Shown: positions 8,522-18,800 of the stretch, piece after piece
Numbering within the stretch: position 1 is the first letter of the stretch
How the letters are laid out: the number at the start of each line of letters is the position of its first letter
NCBI RefSeq assembly: GCF_021190915.1
Contig: NZ_JAIOAP010000004.1
Location: 186,001 to 250,000, forward strand
Direction of reading: 5' to 3'
Length of the DNA stretch: 64,000 nt
Origin: Cohnella silvisoli
Lineage (GTDB): Bacteria; Bacillota; Bacilli; Paenibacillales; Paenibacillaceae
The notes under the pieces: model-generated
Told to the model about the DNA's origin: nothing
Seen by the model: only the letters and a program-made list of their open reading frames with translations
Databases searched by the model: none
Made by a program: the position numbers and the translations under genes

Positions 8522-9514
8522 ATGAAAGTCAGTATCTTTGATGTTGCCAAGAAATCGGGTTTGTCCGTGGTAACCGTGTCTAGAGTGCTTAACAATTCAA
8601 CTTCGGTTCGAAACAAGAATAAGGAAAAGGTATTGCAGGCCATGAAGGAGTTGGATTATCATCCGAATGCTTCCGCACGCAGCTTGGCGCGCGGCAAAAC
8701 GGGCATCATCGGACTTACCTTAACGACTTTGCATGACTCGTTCTTCGATGCCGTCGTCAAAGAGGTTAACGATCGCCTCGCCGAACACGGATATTTTCTG
8801 GCGCTTTCGATTTCAACCGGCTATGAGGATACGTTTCATCGATCCTTGTTTCAGGAAGACCGCGTAGATGGGGTTATCCTTTTGTCCCCAATCAACGAAG
8901 ACGAGTACGTCATGGAGCTTAAGAAGAAAAAAATTCCTTTTATCATGATAGATAACCAGCAGCGGAACCCCTCGGTAACTTCCATTATCGTGGACAACTT
9001 CAAGGGGGGGTACGAAGCCACTAAGCATCTCATCGAGATTGGCCATACGGACATCGCCCATATTGGCGGACCCGATCCCTTCCTCAGCAGTAGGGAACGG
9101 GAGCGGGGTTATTTGTTCGCGATGGAAGAAGCGGGATTAACATCCCATCGCATCGAACGCGGAACATTCGAAATTGCCTCTGGGTATCGGATTGCCAAGC
9201 AGTGGATCGATTCCGGGACTTTGCCATCGGCCGTATTCGCGTCGGATGATTATATAGCGCTTGGCTTCATGGATGCTTGCAAGAACGAAGGCATACGTAT
9301 CCCACAGGACATTTCCATCGTCGGCTTCGATGATCAAATATTGGCTTCGGAATTTCGCCCGAGGCTCACGACGGTCCGGCAGCCCGCGGACAAAATCGGA
9401 AGCGCAGGCGTTGAGCTGCTATTGGGCGTCATTAACGATCCGGCCAAACGCAACGTGACTTTGCAAATGGAGCCTGAATTGATCGTCAGGGAATCTACGG
9501 CACGTAAAACATAA
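8522..9514 (+). CDS. LacI-family transcriptional regulator
   Basis: The 330-aa protein has a LacI helix-turn-helix at residues 4-26 (IFDVAKKSGLSVVTVSRVLN), the hinge helix SARSLARGKTG and a periplasmic-binding-like effector domain with the SDDYIALGFM and IVGFDDQILA signatures. ATG 8522 follows CAGGAG. It lies 138 bases after the binding-protein gene and in the same direction as the kinase and GH4 genes. It very probably controls the operon through the two mirrored operators near 5100 and 5184. The inducer is unknown; in this family it is usually the imported sugar or its phosphate. Confidence 0.93.
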   Translation: MKVSIFDVAKKSGLSVVTVSRVLNNSTSVRNKNKEKVLQAMKELDYHPNASARSLARGKTGIIGLTLTTLHDSFFDAVVKEVNDRLAEHGYFLALSISTGYEDTFHRSLFQEDRVDGVILLSPINEDEYVMELKKKKIPFIMIDNQQRNPSVTSIIVDNFKGGYEATKHLIEIGHTDIAHIGGPDPFLSSRERERGYLFAMEEAGLTSHRIERGTFEIASGYRIAKQWIDSGTLPSAVFASDDYIALGFMDACKNEGIRIPQDISIVGFDDQILASEFRPRLTTVRQPADKIGSAGVELLLGVINDPAKRNVTLQMEPELIVRESTARKT

Positions 9515-9540
9515 GTTGGCATAAGGCAGGAGTGAGTGCT

Positions 9541-10515
9541 TTGAAATATTATTTGGGCGTCGATGGAGGCGGAAGTAAAACCTACACGTTAATTATCGAT
9601 GAGCACGGAACGATAGTAGGTAAAGGCAAAAGCGGCAACGGCAACCATCAGACGGAGTATAACGCAGCGAAAAGGAATATCCGCGAATCGGTCGAGATGG
9701 CTTTGCGGCAAGCGGGGCTTGCGCAAGAGGATATCGAGTTCGCTTATTTCGGATTGGCGGGAGCGGATCGGGAAATAGATTATAAGATTTTGCGGCCTAT
9801 GATCGCCGAACTGGGTTTTCCTCGGCATCAAATCAATTGCGATACCATGATCGCACTTAGAGCAGGTACCAATCGCCCCTATGGCGTTGTATTGATATGC
9901 GGTACCGGAACGAATAGCGCGGGCGTTAATGCACAGGGACAATTTTATCAATGCGGCGGGTTCTCTTATCAGTTCGGGGATTTCGGCGGCGGCGGTTCCT
10001 TATCCGTTGAGGCTTTCCGCGCTGTTATTCGCGCGTGGGAAGGGCGCGAACAGCCTACGTTATTAACGCAGCTTGTGCTTAACGATTTGGGGTACGACAA
10101 CGTACAGACGCTGTTCGACGATTATTTGGATCATAACAAGACACCTCCAATCCGCGTAGCGAAATTGTTGTTCCAGGCTGCAAGCCAAGGGGATGCCGTC
10201 GCTAAGGACATCCTGCGTAAACAAGGCGAGGAGTTAGGGATAACGGCAAGCGCGGTCATCAAACGGCTAGGCATGGAAGGCGAAAGCTTCGATGTCGTGC
10301 TTGCCGGAAGCATAATTACCCGCGGGGAAGGCGACTTCATCCACGCTTACATCGAACAAGCGGTTAGGGAAATTTCTCCTGGGGCATCGCTTGTTAAGTT
10401 GCAGGTGGAACCGGTTGTCGGAGCGGTATGGCTCGCGGTCGAAGCGAGCGGAATCGCGTTGCCGGAACAGATATACAATCAATTAAATTCCATATCGGAC
10501 TATAGCTTGGTTTGA
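9541..10515 (+). CDS. BadF/BadG/BcrA-type sugar kinase (N-acetylglucosamine kinase-like)
   Basis: The 324-aa protein has the actin-like ATPase fold of the BadF/BadG/BcrA/BcrD family, which includes eukaryotic and bacterial GlcNAc kinases. Visible motifs are phosphate-1 YLGVDGGGSKTYTLI at the N-terminus, phosphate-2 ICGTGTNSAGV near residue 125, and a glycine-rich FGDFGGGGSLSVEAFR loop. I chose TTG 9541 because AGGAG (9528-9532) is eight bases upstream; a GTG at 9532 overlaps that site. It lies between the LacI gene and the GH4 gene. Phosphorylating the imported sugar so that the GH4 enzyme can act is an attractive but unproven role. Confidence 0.85.
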   Translation: MKYYLGVDGGGSKTYTLIIDEHGTIVGKGKSGNGNHQTEYNAAKRNIRESVEMALRQAGLAQEDIEFAYFGLAGADREIDYKILRPMIAELGFPRHQINCDTMIALRAGTNRPYGVVLICGTGTNSAGVNAQGQFYQCGGFSYQFGDFGGGGSLSVEAFRAVIRAWEGREQPTLLTQLVLNDLGYDNVQTLFDDYLDHNKTPPIRVAKLLFQAASQGDAVAKDILRKQGEELGITASAVIKRLGMEGESFDVVLAGSIITRGEGDFIHAYIEQAVREISPGASLVKLQVEPVVGAVWLAVEASGIALPEQIYNQLNSISDYSLV

Positions 10516-10563
10516 CCTATTGGACGTTCTCATAGAGTATTCACCAAGGAGATGGAAATAGAG

Positions 10564-11865
10564 ATGGCTAATGGATTGAAAATTGCAGTCATTGGCGGAG
10601 GATCCTCGTATACGCCGGAAATCGTAGAAGGATTTATACAGAAATACGAGCAATTGCCGGTCAGGGAGCTGTGGCTTGTCGATATCGAAGCGGGTAAACA
10701 TAAGCTTGAGATCGTAGGCGAATTGGCTAAGCGCATGGTGGCCAAATCGGGGCTTCCGATAGAAGTCCATTTAACGCTGGATCGTCGCAAAGCGATTGAA
10801 GGAGCGGATTTCATCTCGACGCAGATGAGAGTCGGACTGCTTGAAGCGCGCAAATGGGATGAGCATATCCCGAACAAGTACGGAGTTATCGGTCAGGAGA
10901 CGACGGGTCCCGGAGGCATGATGAAAGCTCTTCGCACGATTCCGGTATTGCTGGATATTTGCAAGGATATCGAGGAGCTTGCTCCCAATGCTTGGCTGCT
11001 TAACTTCACGAATCCGGCGGGGATGGTCACGGAGGCGATCAACCGTCATTCCAAGGTTAAGAGCATCGGATTGTGCAACGCTCCAATCGGTTTGTTTAAG
11101 TGGTTGAGCAAGAAGTACGAAACGCCGGCCAACCGCATCTACGCCGAATTTGTCGGTCTCAACCATCTGCATTGGGTAAGCCGGATTGAAGTGGCCGGGG
11201 AAGACAAACTATCGGAGTTGCTCGATAAGCGGGAAGAGTATTCGGGGAAAAACGTTCCCGCCTCGGAGTGGGACCTTGATTTTTTACGCAACCTCGGCGG
11301 TTTTCCGTCCTATTATCTGAAATACTTCTATATGACCGATGTAATGCTGGAGGAGCAGTTGGCTTCCCTGAAAGCGAACGGAACCCGCGCCGAAGTCGTG
11401 AAACGCGTGGAAGACGAGCTGTTCGATCTGTACAAGGATCCGAATTTGCAGGAAAAGCCTAAGCAGCTCGAACAGCGCGGCGGAGCTTACTATTCCGAAG
11501 CGGCGGTTAACCTGATGGATTCGCTATACAACGACAAGCGCGACATTCAGACGTTAAATGTACCTAACGGCCGCATCCTTGATTTTCTTCCGGAGGATGC
11601 CGCGATCGAGGTTAATTGCGTTGTTACCGGCAAAGGGCCGATAGCGCTTCCGGTTACGACCGTACCCGAGCAAGCGAAAGGATTGATTGCAGCGGTCAAA
11701 ACTTATGAGAGACTGACCATAGAAGCAGCGATTTCAGGGGACAGGGGCATCGCGCTTCAAGCGATGGCGAGCCATCCGCTCGTACCCTCGGTCAACGTTG
11801 CCAAAGCTCTTCTCGACGAGATGCTGGAGCATAACAAACCGTTTTTGCCTGCATTTTTCAAATAG
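10564..11865 (+). CDS. GH4 family glycosidase (6-phospho-beta-glucosidase type)
   Basis: The 433-aa protein belongs to glycoside hydrolase family 4, which uses NAD+ and a divalent metal in a redox-elimination mechanism. The N-terminal Rossmann motif is IAVIGGGSSYTPE. The conserved LNFTNPAGMVTEA and IGLCNAPIG segments (CN binds metal and substrate) and GLNHLHW follow. The relative similarity is to LicH/CelF-type 6-phospho-beta-glucosidases. I prefer ATG 10564: AAGGAG (10546-10551) abuts the other candidate ATG at 10552, and family members begin near MANGLKIAV. Such enzymes normally hydrolyse PTS-phosphorylated disaccharides. Here no PTS gene is near, so the adjacent kinase may supply the phosphate. 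Confidence 0.9.
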   Translation: MANGLKIAVIGGGSSYTPEIVEGFIQKYEQLPVRELWLVDIEAGKHKLEIVGELAKRMVAKSGLPIEVHLTLDRRKAIEGADFISTQMRVGLLEARKWDEHIPNKYGVIGQETTGPGGMMKALRTIPVLLDICKDIEELAPNAWLLNFTNPAGMVTEAINRHSKVKSIGLCNAPIGLFKWLSKKYETPANRIYAEFVGLNHLHWVSRIEVAGEDKLSELLDKREEYSGKNVPASEWDLDFLRNLGGFPSYYLKYFYMTDVMLEEQLASLKANGTRAEVVKRVEDELFDLYKDPNLQEKPKQLEQRGGAYYSEAAVNLMDSLYNDKRDIQTLNVPNGRILDFLPEDAAIEVNCVVTGKGPIALPVTTVPEQAKGLIAAVKTYERLTIEAAISGDRGIALQAMASHPLVPSVNVAKALLDEMLEHNKPFLPAFFK

Positions 11866-12270
11866 AAGGCAAAGTTGAGATTAAAGTGGAGTTCGTCAAA
11901 AACCTTCTCGAGCCTTCAGGAGTTAAACGTATTGCCAAAGTTGGGGAATAAGGTATGCCACTAAGAGTTCAGGGATCGGAGATCATTTCTCCGGTCTTTT
12001 TTTGTATATCGGAAAGTATAAAATTTCGCTATCCTTGCCTGAACCGAATAGAGCGTCTGAGTCGCTTTAAATCGGGAGATGAGGCATTTGGAGTGGGATA
12101 CTTATACCGCCGTCTTCAGGCACCAACAAGCTGGGCGACGACTTAATCGTATTCATTCCTGAAGGAGCAACGGATCAAGAACTGCATGTGACCATAGAAA
12201 AATTAAAGCGGTGACCGTCATTCTGAAGCCGCTCGCATTGAAAAACTAATCGATCCCAAACTTTTTTCGA
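11866..12270 (+). other. gap after the sugar operon with possible gene remnants
   Basis: No intact gene is seen. Two short frames look coding-like but have no start. Bases 11865-11951 end in ...EPSGVKRIAKVGE. Bases 12083-12214 carry GTNKLGDDLIVFIPEGATDQ followed by ELHVTIEKLKR and a stop. The second resembles beta-sandwich stretches of Paenibacillus cell-surface proteins, a similarity I judge from memory and hold weakly. A terminator stands between them. They may be relics of a decayed gene. Confidence 0.3.
11974..12003 (+). terminator. terminator of the sugar operon
   Basis: GATCGGAGA (11974-11982) pairs with TCTCCGGTC (11988-11996), with one G-U pair, and is followed by seven T. Confidence 0.85.
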
Positions 12271-12271
12271 T

Positions 12272-12303
12272 TTTACCTGTATTTTACCGCACATGATTAC
12301 AAT
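12272..12303 (+). promoter_or_regulatory. tandem OmpR-type box and promoter, copy 1
   Basis: TTTACC (12272-12277) and TTTACC (12283-12288) form a direct repeat with an 11-bp period, preceded by a T-tract. A TACAAT -10 hexamer begins at 12298, 15 bases after the start of the second repeat. Copies with the same geometry precede the genes at 12814 and 19718. The layout, with the direct repeat replacing the -35, is that of PhoB/PhoP-activated promoters. Confidence 0.55.
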
Positions 12304-12367
12304 GGATTTGTACAAGCTCAAATCCGCATATTGTACGATAAATTATGTGACGAAAGGTAGAATGGAA

Positions 12368-12532
12368 ATGGCTAAGGTGATATCGATTAAAGTTGCCAAT
12401 CCCGGGGATGTTCTTGCCAGTAAGGTTACTTCTGCGAATGGCAGTGTCCTGCTCCCTGCGGGAGTGAGGTTGACGAGGGAGCATATTGACAAATTAAAAA
12501 GGTTTGGAGTTACTACTGTTGTTATAGGGTGA
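12368..12532 (+). CDS. 54-aa protein, HD-GYP N-terminal-like domain
   Basis: The product begins MAKVISIKVANPGDVLASKV and contains GSVLLPAGVRLTREHIDKLK before GVTTVVIG. This 'PGM-VLA-DV ... G-LLLPKG--LT-EHI--LK' pattern is the one often found before HD-GYP phosphodiesterase domains, and it recurs at the N-terminus of the Crp-like protein encoded at 19718. Here it stands alone as a full small protein. I chose ATG 12368, ten bases after GAAAGG; ATG 12362 is also possible. It has its own promoter with the tandem box, and a terminator lies about 130 bases downstream. It may be a small ligand- or partner-binding module; no catalytic residues are present. Confidence 0.6.
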   Translation: MAKVISIKVANPGDVLASKVTSANGSVLLPAGVRLTREHIDKLKRFGVTTVVIG

Positions 12533-12661
12533 GCATAAGAAAGATAAGGGAAGAAGATAGAGTCGAAATCGGCTCTAGCTTATTGCTTATGTCAAAAAAG
12601 AGAAACCTCTCTCGAAAGGGTATTCCTCGTAATTATTGGGGTCATTCTGAAATAAACTTGG

Positions 12662-12691
12662 ATAGAATCTGCGACGATTCTATTTTTTTTG
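12662..12691 (+). terminator. terminator after the 54-aa gene
   Basis: ATAGAATC (12662-12669) pairs perfectly with GATTCTAT (12676-12683) around a six-base loop, and a T-run reaches to 12690. The stretch 12533-12661 holds no other feature I can support. Confidence 0.8.
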
Positions 12692-12715
12692 ACACAAAAA
12701 GATTTTTTTCTCCAT

Positions 12716-12747
12716 TTTACTACTATTTTACCGTTGAAGATTAAACT
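12716..12747 (+). promoter_or_regulatory. tandem OmpR-type box and promoter, copy 2
   Basis: TTTACT (12716-12721) and TTTACC (12727-12732) repeat with an 11-bp period, and a TAAACT -10-like hexamer starts at 12742, again 15 bases after the start of the second repeat. It drives the giant surface-protein gene. Confidence 0.55.
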
Positions 12748-12813
12748 GATGTGAAGAAATGAGTAATGCGCTTTTAATAGTAATCGGTTTAATGAAAATA
12801 AGGAGGGGTATTT

Positions 12814-15800
12814 TTGTTTTTTACTTATATTATTAAATGGGCGGGATCATGGTCCAGGGGATTAATTGTTGGATGTAGTCTCTGCATAGCTTATTTGGGT
12901 TTTTTTGCATCGGTGGCAACCGCAGCGCCAGCGACCGGATGGATGCAGAATGGGAGTCTTCCTGATTCATTATTCAGCGCGTCAACCGTAGCTGGATCAA
13001 ATGGATATATTTACGCAATTGGCGATAGCTGGGATGGGAGCAATCAACAGAAGCTGTATATCTATAACCCGGCTACGGACACTTGGAGCATGGGGGCAAG
13101 CATTCCGAACACTGATAAGTTGACTGGCAATGCACTGGTTTATAGCGGAAGCACTCTTTACGCTATTGGGGGCGGCGGCCAATTTTCAGGGAATACGTTT
13201 TCGAGCGCGGTATACACATACGATGCTGCTGCAAACACTTGGTCGACTTCCTCGGTTAGTTTGCCCCAACCGCTTAAATATGTGTCAGCTAGCGTACAGT
13301 CTGATGGAACGATTTATGCATTCGGATTTTACAATAATGGAACAACCAATGGAGGAGCACTATATCACTTTAAACCTGGCGTTGATTCTAGTTGGACGCA
13401 GGTGACAGGACTTCCCGCCGGACTGAGCTTTCCCGGCCCCATGGCAGCTTCTAGCAGCGGAACCATTTACTTCATGGAAGCAAGTGCCACTGGAAAGTTT
13501 TATAGTTATATTCCAGGGACTAATACATGGACACCATTAGCGGATAGCCCATACAGAGGGAATTCAAAAGGAGTCACGATTGGCTCTTTCGTGGAATATA
13601 ACGGGGTCTTGCACTTGCTTGGCGGTTATGACGCAAACAGCGGGAACGGTTTATACAGCACATTGATTTATAACATGAATACGAATACTTGGTCATATGG
13701 GCCAAATATGGTAAGGAATCTAAGCTATTTAGGTGCGGTTGTGAGTAATGATGTGTTATATACAGTAGGGGGAAGTTATGGGGGTGGTGGGCCGGTCAAC
13801 TTCACTTATTCGTATTATGACGGGCCGACCGGATTAAGCCACAACAGTATGATGTCCAGTGGTTGGACGGAAAGTTGGAGTGCGGTCCCGGGAGCCGCTT
13901 CCTATAACGTTTATGTGGACGGAGTGCAGGTGAACGCATCGCCAATCATTGGTACGACGTACGATGTGACAGGCCAATCGCCGGGTACGACCTACTCGGT
14001 GACAGTGACAGCGGTGAATGGGACGGCTTTCATCGGTTCCAGTGCTTTGGAAAGCGTAGCGTCAAGTGCAGATAGTGTGGCGACCCTGCCATCAGCGCCG
14101 ACGAATCTGTCTCATAGCAGCATCACCACGACTGGCTGGACGGAGAGTTGGGATGCGGTAACGGGAGCGACCAGCTATAACGTGTATGTGGACGGTGTGA
14201 AGGTGAACGGCGCTTCGCCGATCATAGGTCTAACGTACAATGTGACAGGTCAAGCTTCGGGTACAACTTTCTCGGTGACGGTGAAGGCAGTGAATGCTTC
14301 GGGAGAAGGCGCCGCATCGAGCGCAGACAGTGTGACGACTAAGCCCGGAGCACCAACGGGATTATCGAGCAGCGTGCACTCCACGACCGGCTGGACACAG
14401 GCATGGACAGCGGTGACGGGAGCTAGCGGTTATAACGTTTATGTAGACGGTGTGAAGGTGAACGGCGCATCGCCGATCAACGGTACAACGTACGATGTGA
14501 CAGGCCAAACACCGGGTACGACCTACTCGGTGACGGTAACAGCGGTGAACGCTTCGGGAGAAGGCCCGGCGTCTAGTGCAAACAGTGTGACAAGCATTCC
14601 TTCTTCTCCGACTGGATTATCTCATGGTAGCATTACATCGACCGGTTGGACGCAGACGTGGACAGCAGTAACGGGAGCTAGCGGCTATAACGTGTATGTG
14701 GACGGTGTGAAGGTGAACGGCGCTTCGCCGATCATAGGTCTAACGTACAATGTGACAGGTCAAGCTTCGGGTACAACTTTCTCGGTGACGGTGAAGGCAG
14801 TAAATGCTTCGGGAGAAGGCGCCGCATCGAGCGCAGACAGTGTGACGACTAAGCCCGGAGCACCAACGGGATTATCGAGCAGCGCGCACTCCACGACCGG
14901 CTGGACACAGGCATGGACAGCGGTGACGGGAGCTAGCGGTTATAACGTGTATATAGATGGTGTGAAGGTGAACGGCGCTTCGCCGATCAACGGTACAACG
15001 TACGATGTGACAGGCCAAACACCGGGTACGACCTACTCGGTGACGGTAACAGCGGTGAACGCTTCGGGAGAAGGCCCGGCGTCTAGTGCAGACAGCGTGG
15101 AAACTATTCCTTCGGTTCCAACGGGATTATCTCATGGTAGCATTACATCGACCGGTTGGACGCAGACGTGGACAGCAGTAACGGGAGCTAGCGGCTATAA
15201 CGTGTATGTGGACGGTGTGAAGGTGAACGGCGCTTCGCCGATCACTGTTCTAACATACGATGTGACAGGCCAAGCTTCGGGGACCGATTTCTCGGTGACA
15301 GTAACAGCAGTGAATGGTTCAGGAGAAGGTGCCGCGTCCAGTGCAGACAGTGTGACGACTAAGCCCGGAGCACCAACGGGATTATCGAGCAGCGCGCACT
15401 CCACGACCGGCTGGACACAGGCATGGACAGCGGTGACGGGAGCTAGCGGTTATAACGTGTATATAGATGGTGTGAAGGTGAACGGCGCTTCGCCGATCAA
15501 CGGTACAACGTACGATGTGACGGGCCAAACGCCGGGTACGACCTACTCGGTGACGGTAACAGCGGTGAACGCTTCGGGAGAAGGCCCGGCGTCTAGTCCA
15601 TATAGCGTGGAAACCATTCCTTCGACACCAACGGGATTATCTCATAGCACCATTACATCGACCGGCTGGACACAAACGTGGACAGCAGTAACAGGAGCGA
15701 GTGGCTATAATGTGTATGTGGACGGTGTGAAGGTGAACGGCGCTTCGCCGATCAGCGGTACATCGTACAATGTGACAGGCCAGACCTCGGGTACAACTTT

Positions 15801-18800
15801 CTCGGTGACAGTAACAGCAGTGAATGGTTCAGGAGAAGGTGCCGCATCGAGTACCGATAGTGTGACGACCATTCCTTCTGCTCCGACGGGATTATCGAGC
15901 AGCGCACACTCCACGACCGGCTGGACACAAACATGGACAGCGGTGACGGGAGCTAGCGGTTATAACGTGTATATAGATGGTGTGAAGGTGAACGGCGCAT
16001 CGCCGATCAACGGTACAACGTACGATGTGACAGGCCAAACACCGGGTACGACCTACTCGGTGACGGTAACAGCGGTGAACGCTTCGGGAGAAGGCCCGGC
16101 ATCGAGTGACGACAGCGTGGGAACTATTCCTTCGGTTCCAACGGGATTATCTCATGGTAGCATTACATCGACCGGTTGGACGCAGACGTGGACAGCAGTA
16201 ACGGGAGCTAGCGGCTATAACGTGTATGTGGACGGAGTGAAGGTGAACGGCGCTTCGCCGATCATTGGTCTAACGTACAATGTGACAGGCCAAGCTTCGG
16301 GGACTGATTTCTCGGTGACAGTAACAGCAGTGAATGGTTCAGGAGAAGGTGCCGCGTCCAGTGTAGACAGTGTGACGACTAAGCCCGGAGCATCAACGGG
16401 ATTATCTCATAGCAGCATCACTTCGACCGGCTGGACCCAAACGTGGACAGCGGTAACGGGAGCAAGCGGTTATAACGTGTATGTAGACGGTGTGAAGGTG
16501 AACGGTGTATCGCCGATCAACGGTACAACGTACGATGTGACAGGCCAAACACCGGGTACGACCTACTCGGTGACGGTAACAGCGGTGAACGCTTCGGGAG
16601 AAGGCCCGGCATCGAGTGACGACAGCGTGGGAACTATTCCTTCGGTTCCAACGGGATTATCTCATGGTAGCATTACATCGACCGGTTGGACGCAGACGTG
16701 GACAGCAGTAACGGGAGCTAGCGGCTATAACGTGTATGTGGACGGTGTGAAGGTGAACGGCGCTTCGCCGATCACTGTTCTATCATACGATGTGACAGGC
16801 CAAGCTTCGGGGACCGATTTCTCGGTGACAGTAACAGCAGTGAATGGTTCAGGAGAAGGTGCCGTGTCCAGTGCAGACAGTGTGACGACTAAGCCCGGAG
16901 CACCAACGGGATTATCTCATAGCAGCATCACTTCGACCGGCTGGACCCAAACGTGGACAGCGGTAACGGGAGCAAGCGGTTATAACGTGTATGTAGACGG
17001 TGTGAAGGTGAACGGCGCTTCGCCGATCAACGGTACAACGTACGATGTGACGGGCCAAACGCCGGGTACGACCTACTCGGTGACGGTAACAGCGGTGAAC
17101 GCTTCGGGAGAAGGCCCGGCGTCTAGTCCATATAGCGTGGAAACCATTCCTTCGACACCAACGGGATTATCTCATAGCACCATTACATCGACCGGCTGGA
17201 CACAAACGTGGACAGCAGTAACGGGAGCTAGCGGCTATAACGTGTATGTGGACGGTGTGAAGGTGAACGGCGCTTCGCCGATCATTGGTCTAACGTACAA
17301 TGTGACAGGCCAAGCTTCGGGGACGGATTTCTCGGTGACAGTAACAGCAGTGAATGGTTCAGGAGAAGGTGCCGCGTCCAGTGCAGACAGTGTGACGACT
17401 AAGCCCGGAGCACCAACGGGATTATCGAGCAGCGCACACTCCACGACCGGCTGGACACAAACGTGGACAGCAGTAACGGGAGCTAACGGTTATAACGTGT
17501 ACGTGGACGGTGTGAAGGTGAACGGCGCTTCGCCGATCAACGGCACAACGTACGATGTGACGGGCCAAACGCCGGGTACGACCTACACGGTGACGGTAAC
17601 AGCGGTGAACGCTTCGGGAGAAGGCCCGGCATCGAGTGACGACAGCGTGGGAACTATTCCTTCGGTTCCAACGGGATTATCTCATGGTAGCATTACATCG
17701 ACCGGTTGGACGCAGACGTGGACAGCAGTAACGGGAGCTAGCGGCTATAACGTGTATGTGGACGGAGTGAAGGTGAACGGCACTTCGCCGATCAGCGGTA
17801 CAACATACAGTGTGACTGGCCAGAACTCAAGTACTACCTACTTCGTGACGGTGAAGGCAGTAAATGCTTCGGGAGAAGGCGCCGCATCAAGTGCAGACAG
17901 TGTGACGACTGCGCTCTTCGTAAGCAGCAACGCGGATTTGAGCGGTTTGACGCTATCTAGCGGTGCACTAAGTCCCACATTTGCATCTAGTACAGTCTCC
18001 TACACGTCTAATGTCGCTAATCCGATATCAAGTATTACTGTAACGGCGAACGTGTATGACACTGCTTCAAGTGTAACGGCCAGCGTGTACAACAGCGGCA
18101 ATATTCTTGTATTCGGTCCGATTAATTTAACGGTCGGTCAGGCATCGGATCCGCTTCCGCTCGCCGAAGGCGGCAACCGAATTGCTGTGACGGTTACAGC
18201 TCAAGACGGTTCCCAACAAATTTATTATGTGAATGTGACGAGAGAAACTGCAACGACACCGTCACAACCGGGACCATCGCAACCAGGCGGACCATCGCAA
18301 CCCAATGTACCATCTCCGCCAATCGTACCATCACCACCAACCGTACCGGCGGAGATAATTAAACTTTCCGGCGTCGTTATGGATGCCGTAGTGAAGAAAG
18401 AAACGACAAGCGGGGGTCAGCCTGTTACAAGGGTAACCTTGGATGCAAACGAGTTAGGCAAAGCGTTGTCTTCCGCGACGACCCCATCGGTTACCCTTGA
18501 AATCAAGAACAGTGATCCGGTGGTCAAGGTGGATTTTCCTGCAGCAGCTCTTCTGGATGCGGCAAGCAAGCAGCCTGATACCATCGTTCAAATCAAAGTC
18601 GATGGGGCAACTTACAGCCTTCCTGTCAACGTACTGAAAAATGTGCCGAAGGATGCGGTAATTACCGTTACGATTACGAAAGTATCCGGGAAAACAAGCA
18701 GCGATGTGGATGCAGCGGTCGATCAACAAGGGTCGAAGCATTTACTTGAAAATCCGATCGATTACTCGATGAGTTCAGATGGCGAGGAAGTTACGGACTT

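Noticed and set aside
12540..12813. Cyclic-di-GMP riboswitch before the giant surface gene
   Set aside because: I looked for the GEMM core and its tetraloop/receptor parts and did not find them; a terminator and an OmpR-type promoter explain the region.
13828..17915. Regular repeats resembling a CRISPR array or satellite
   Set aside because: The 255-bp units are all in one reading frame and encode Fn3 domains; there are no short repeats with unique spacers.
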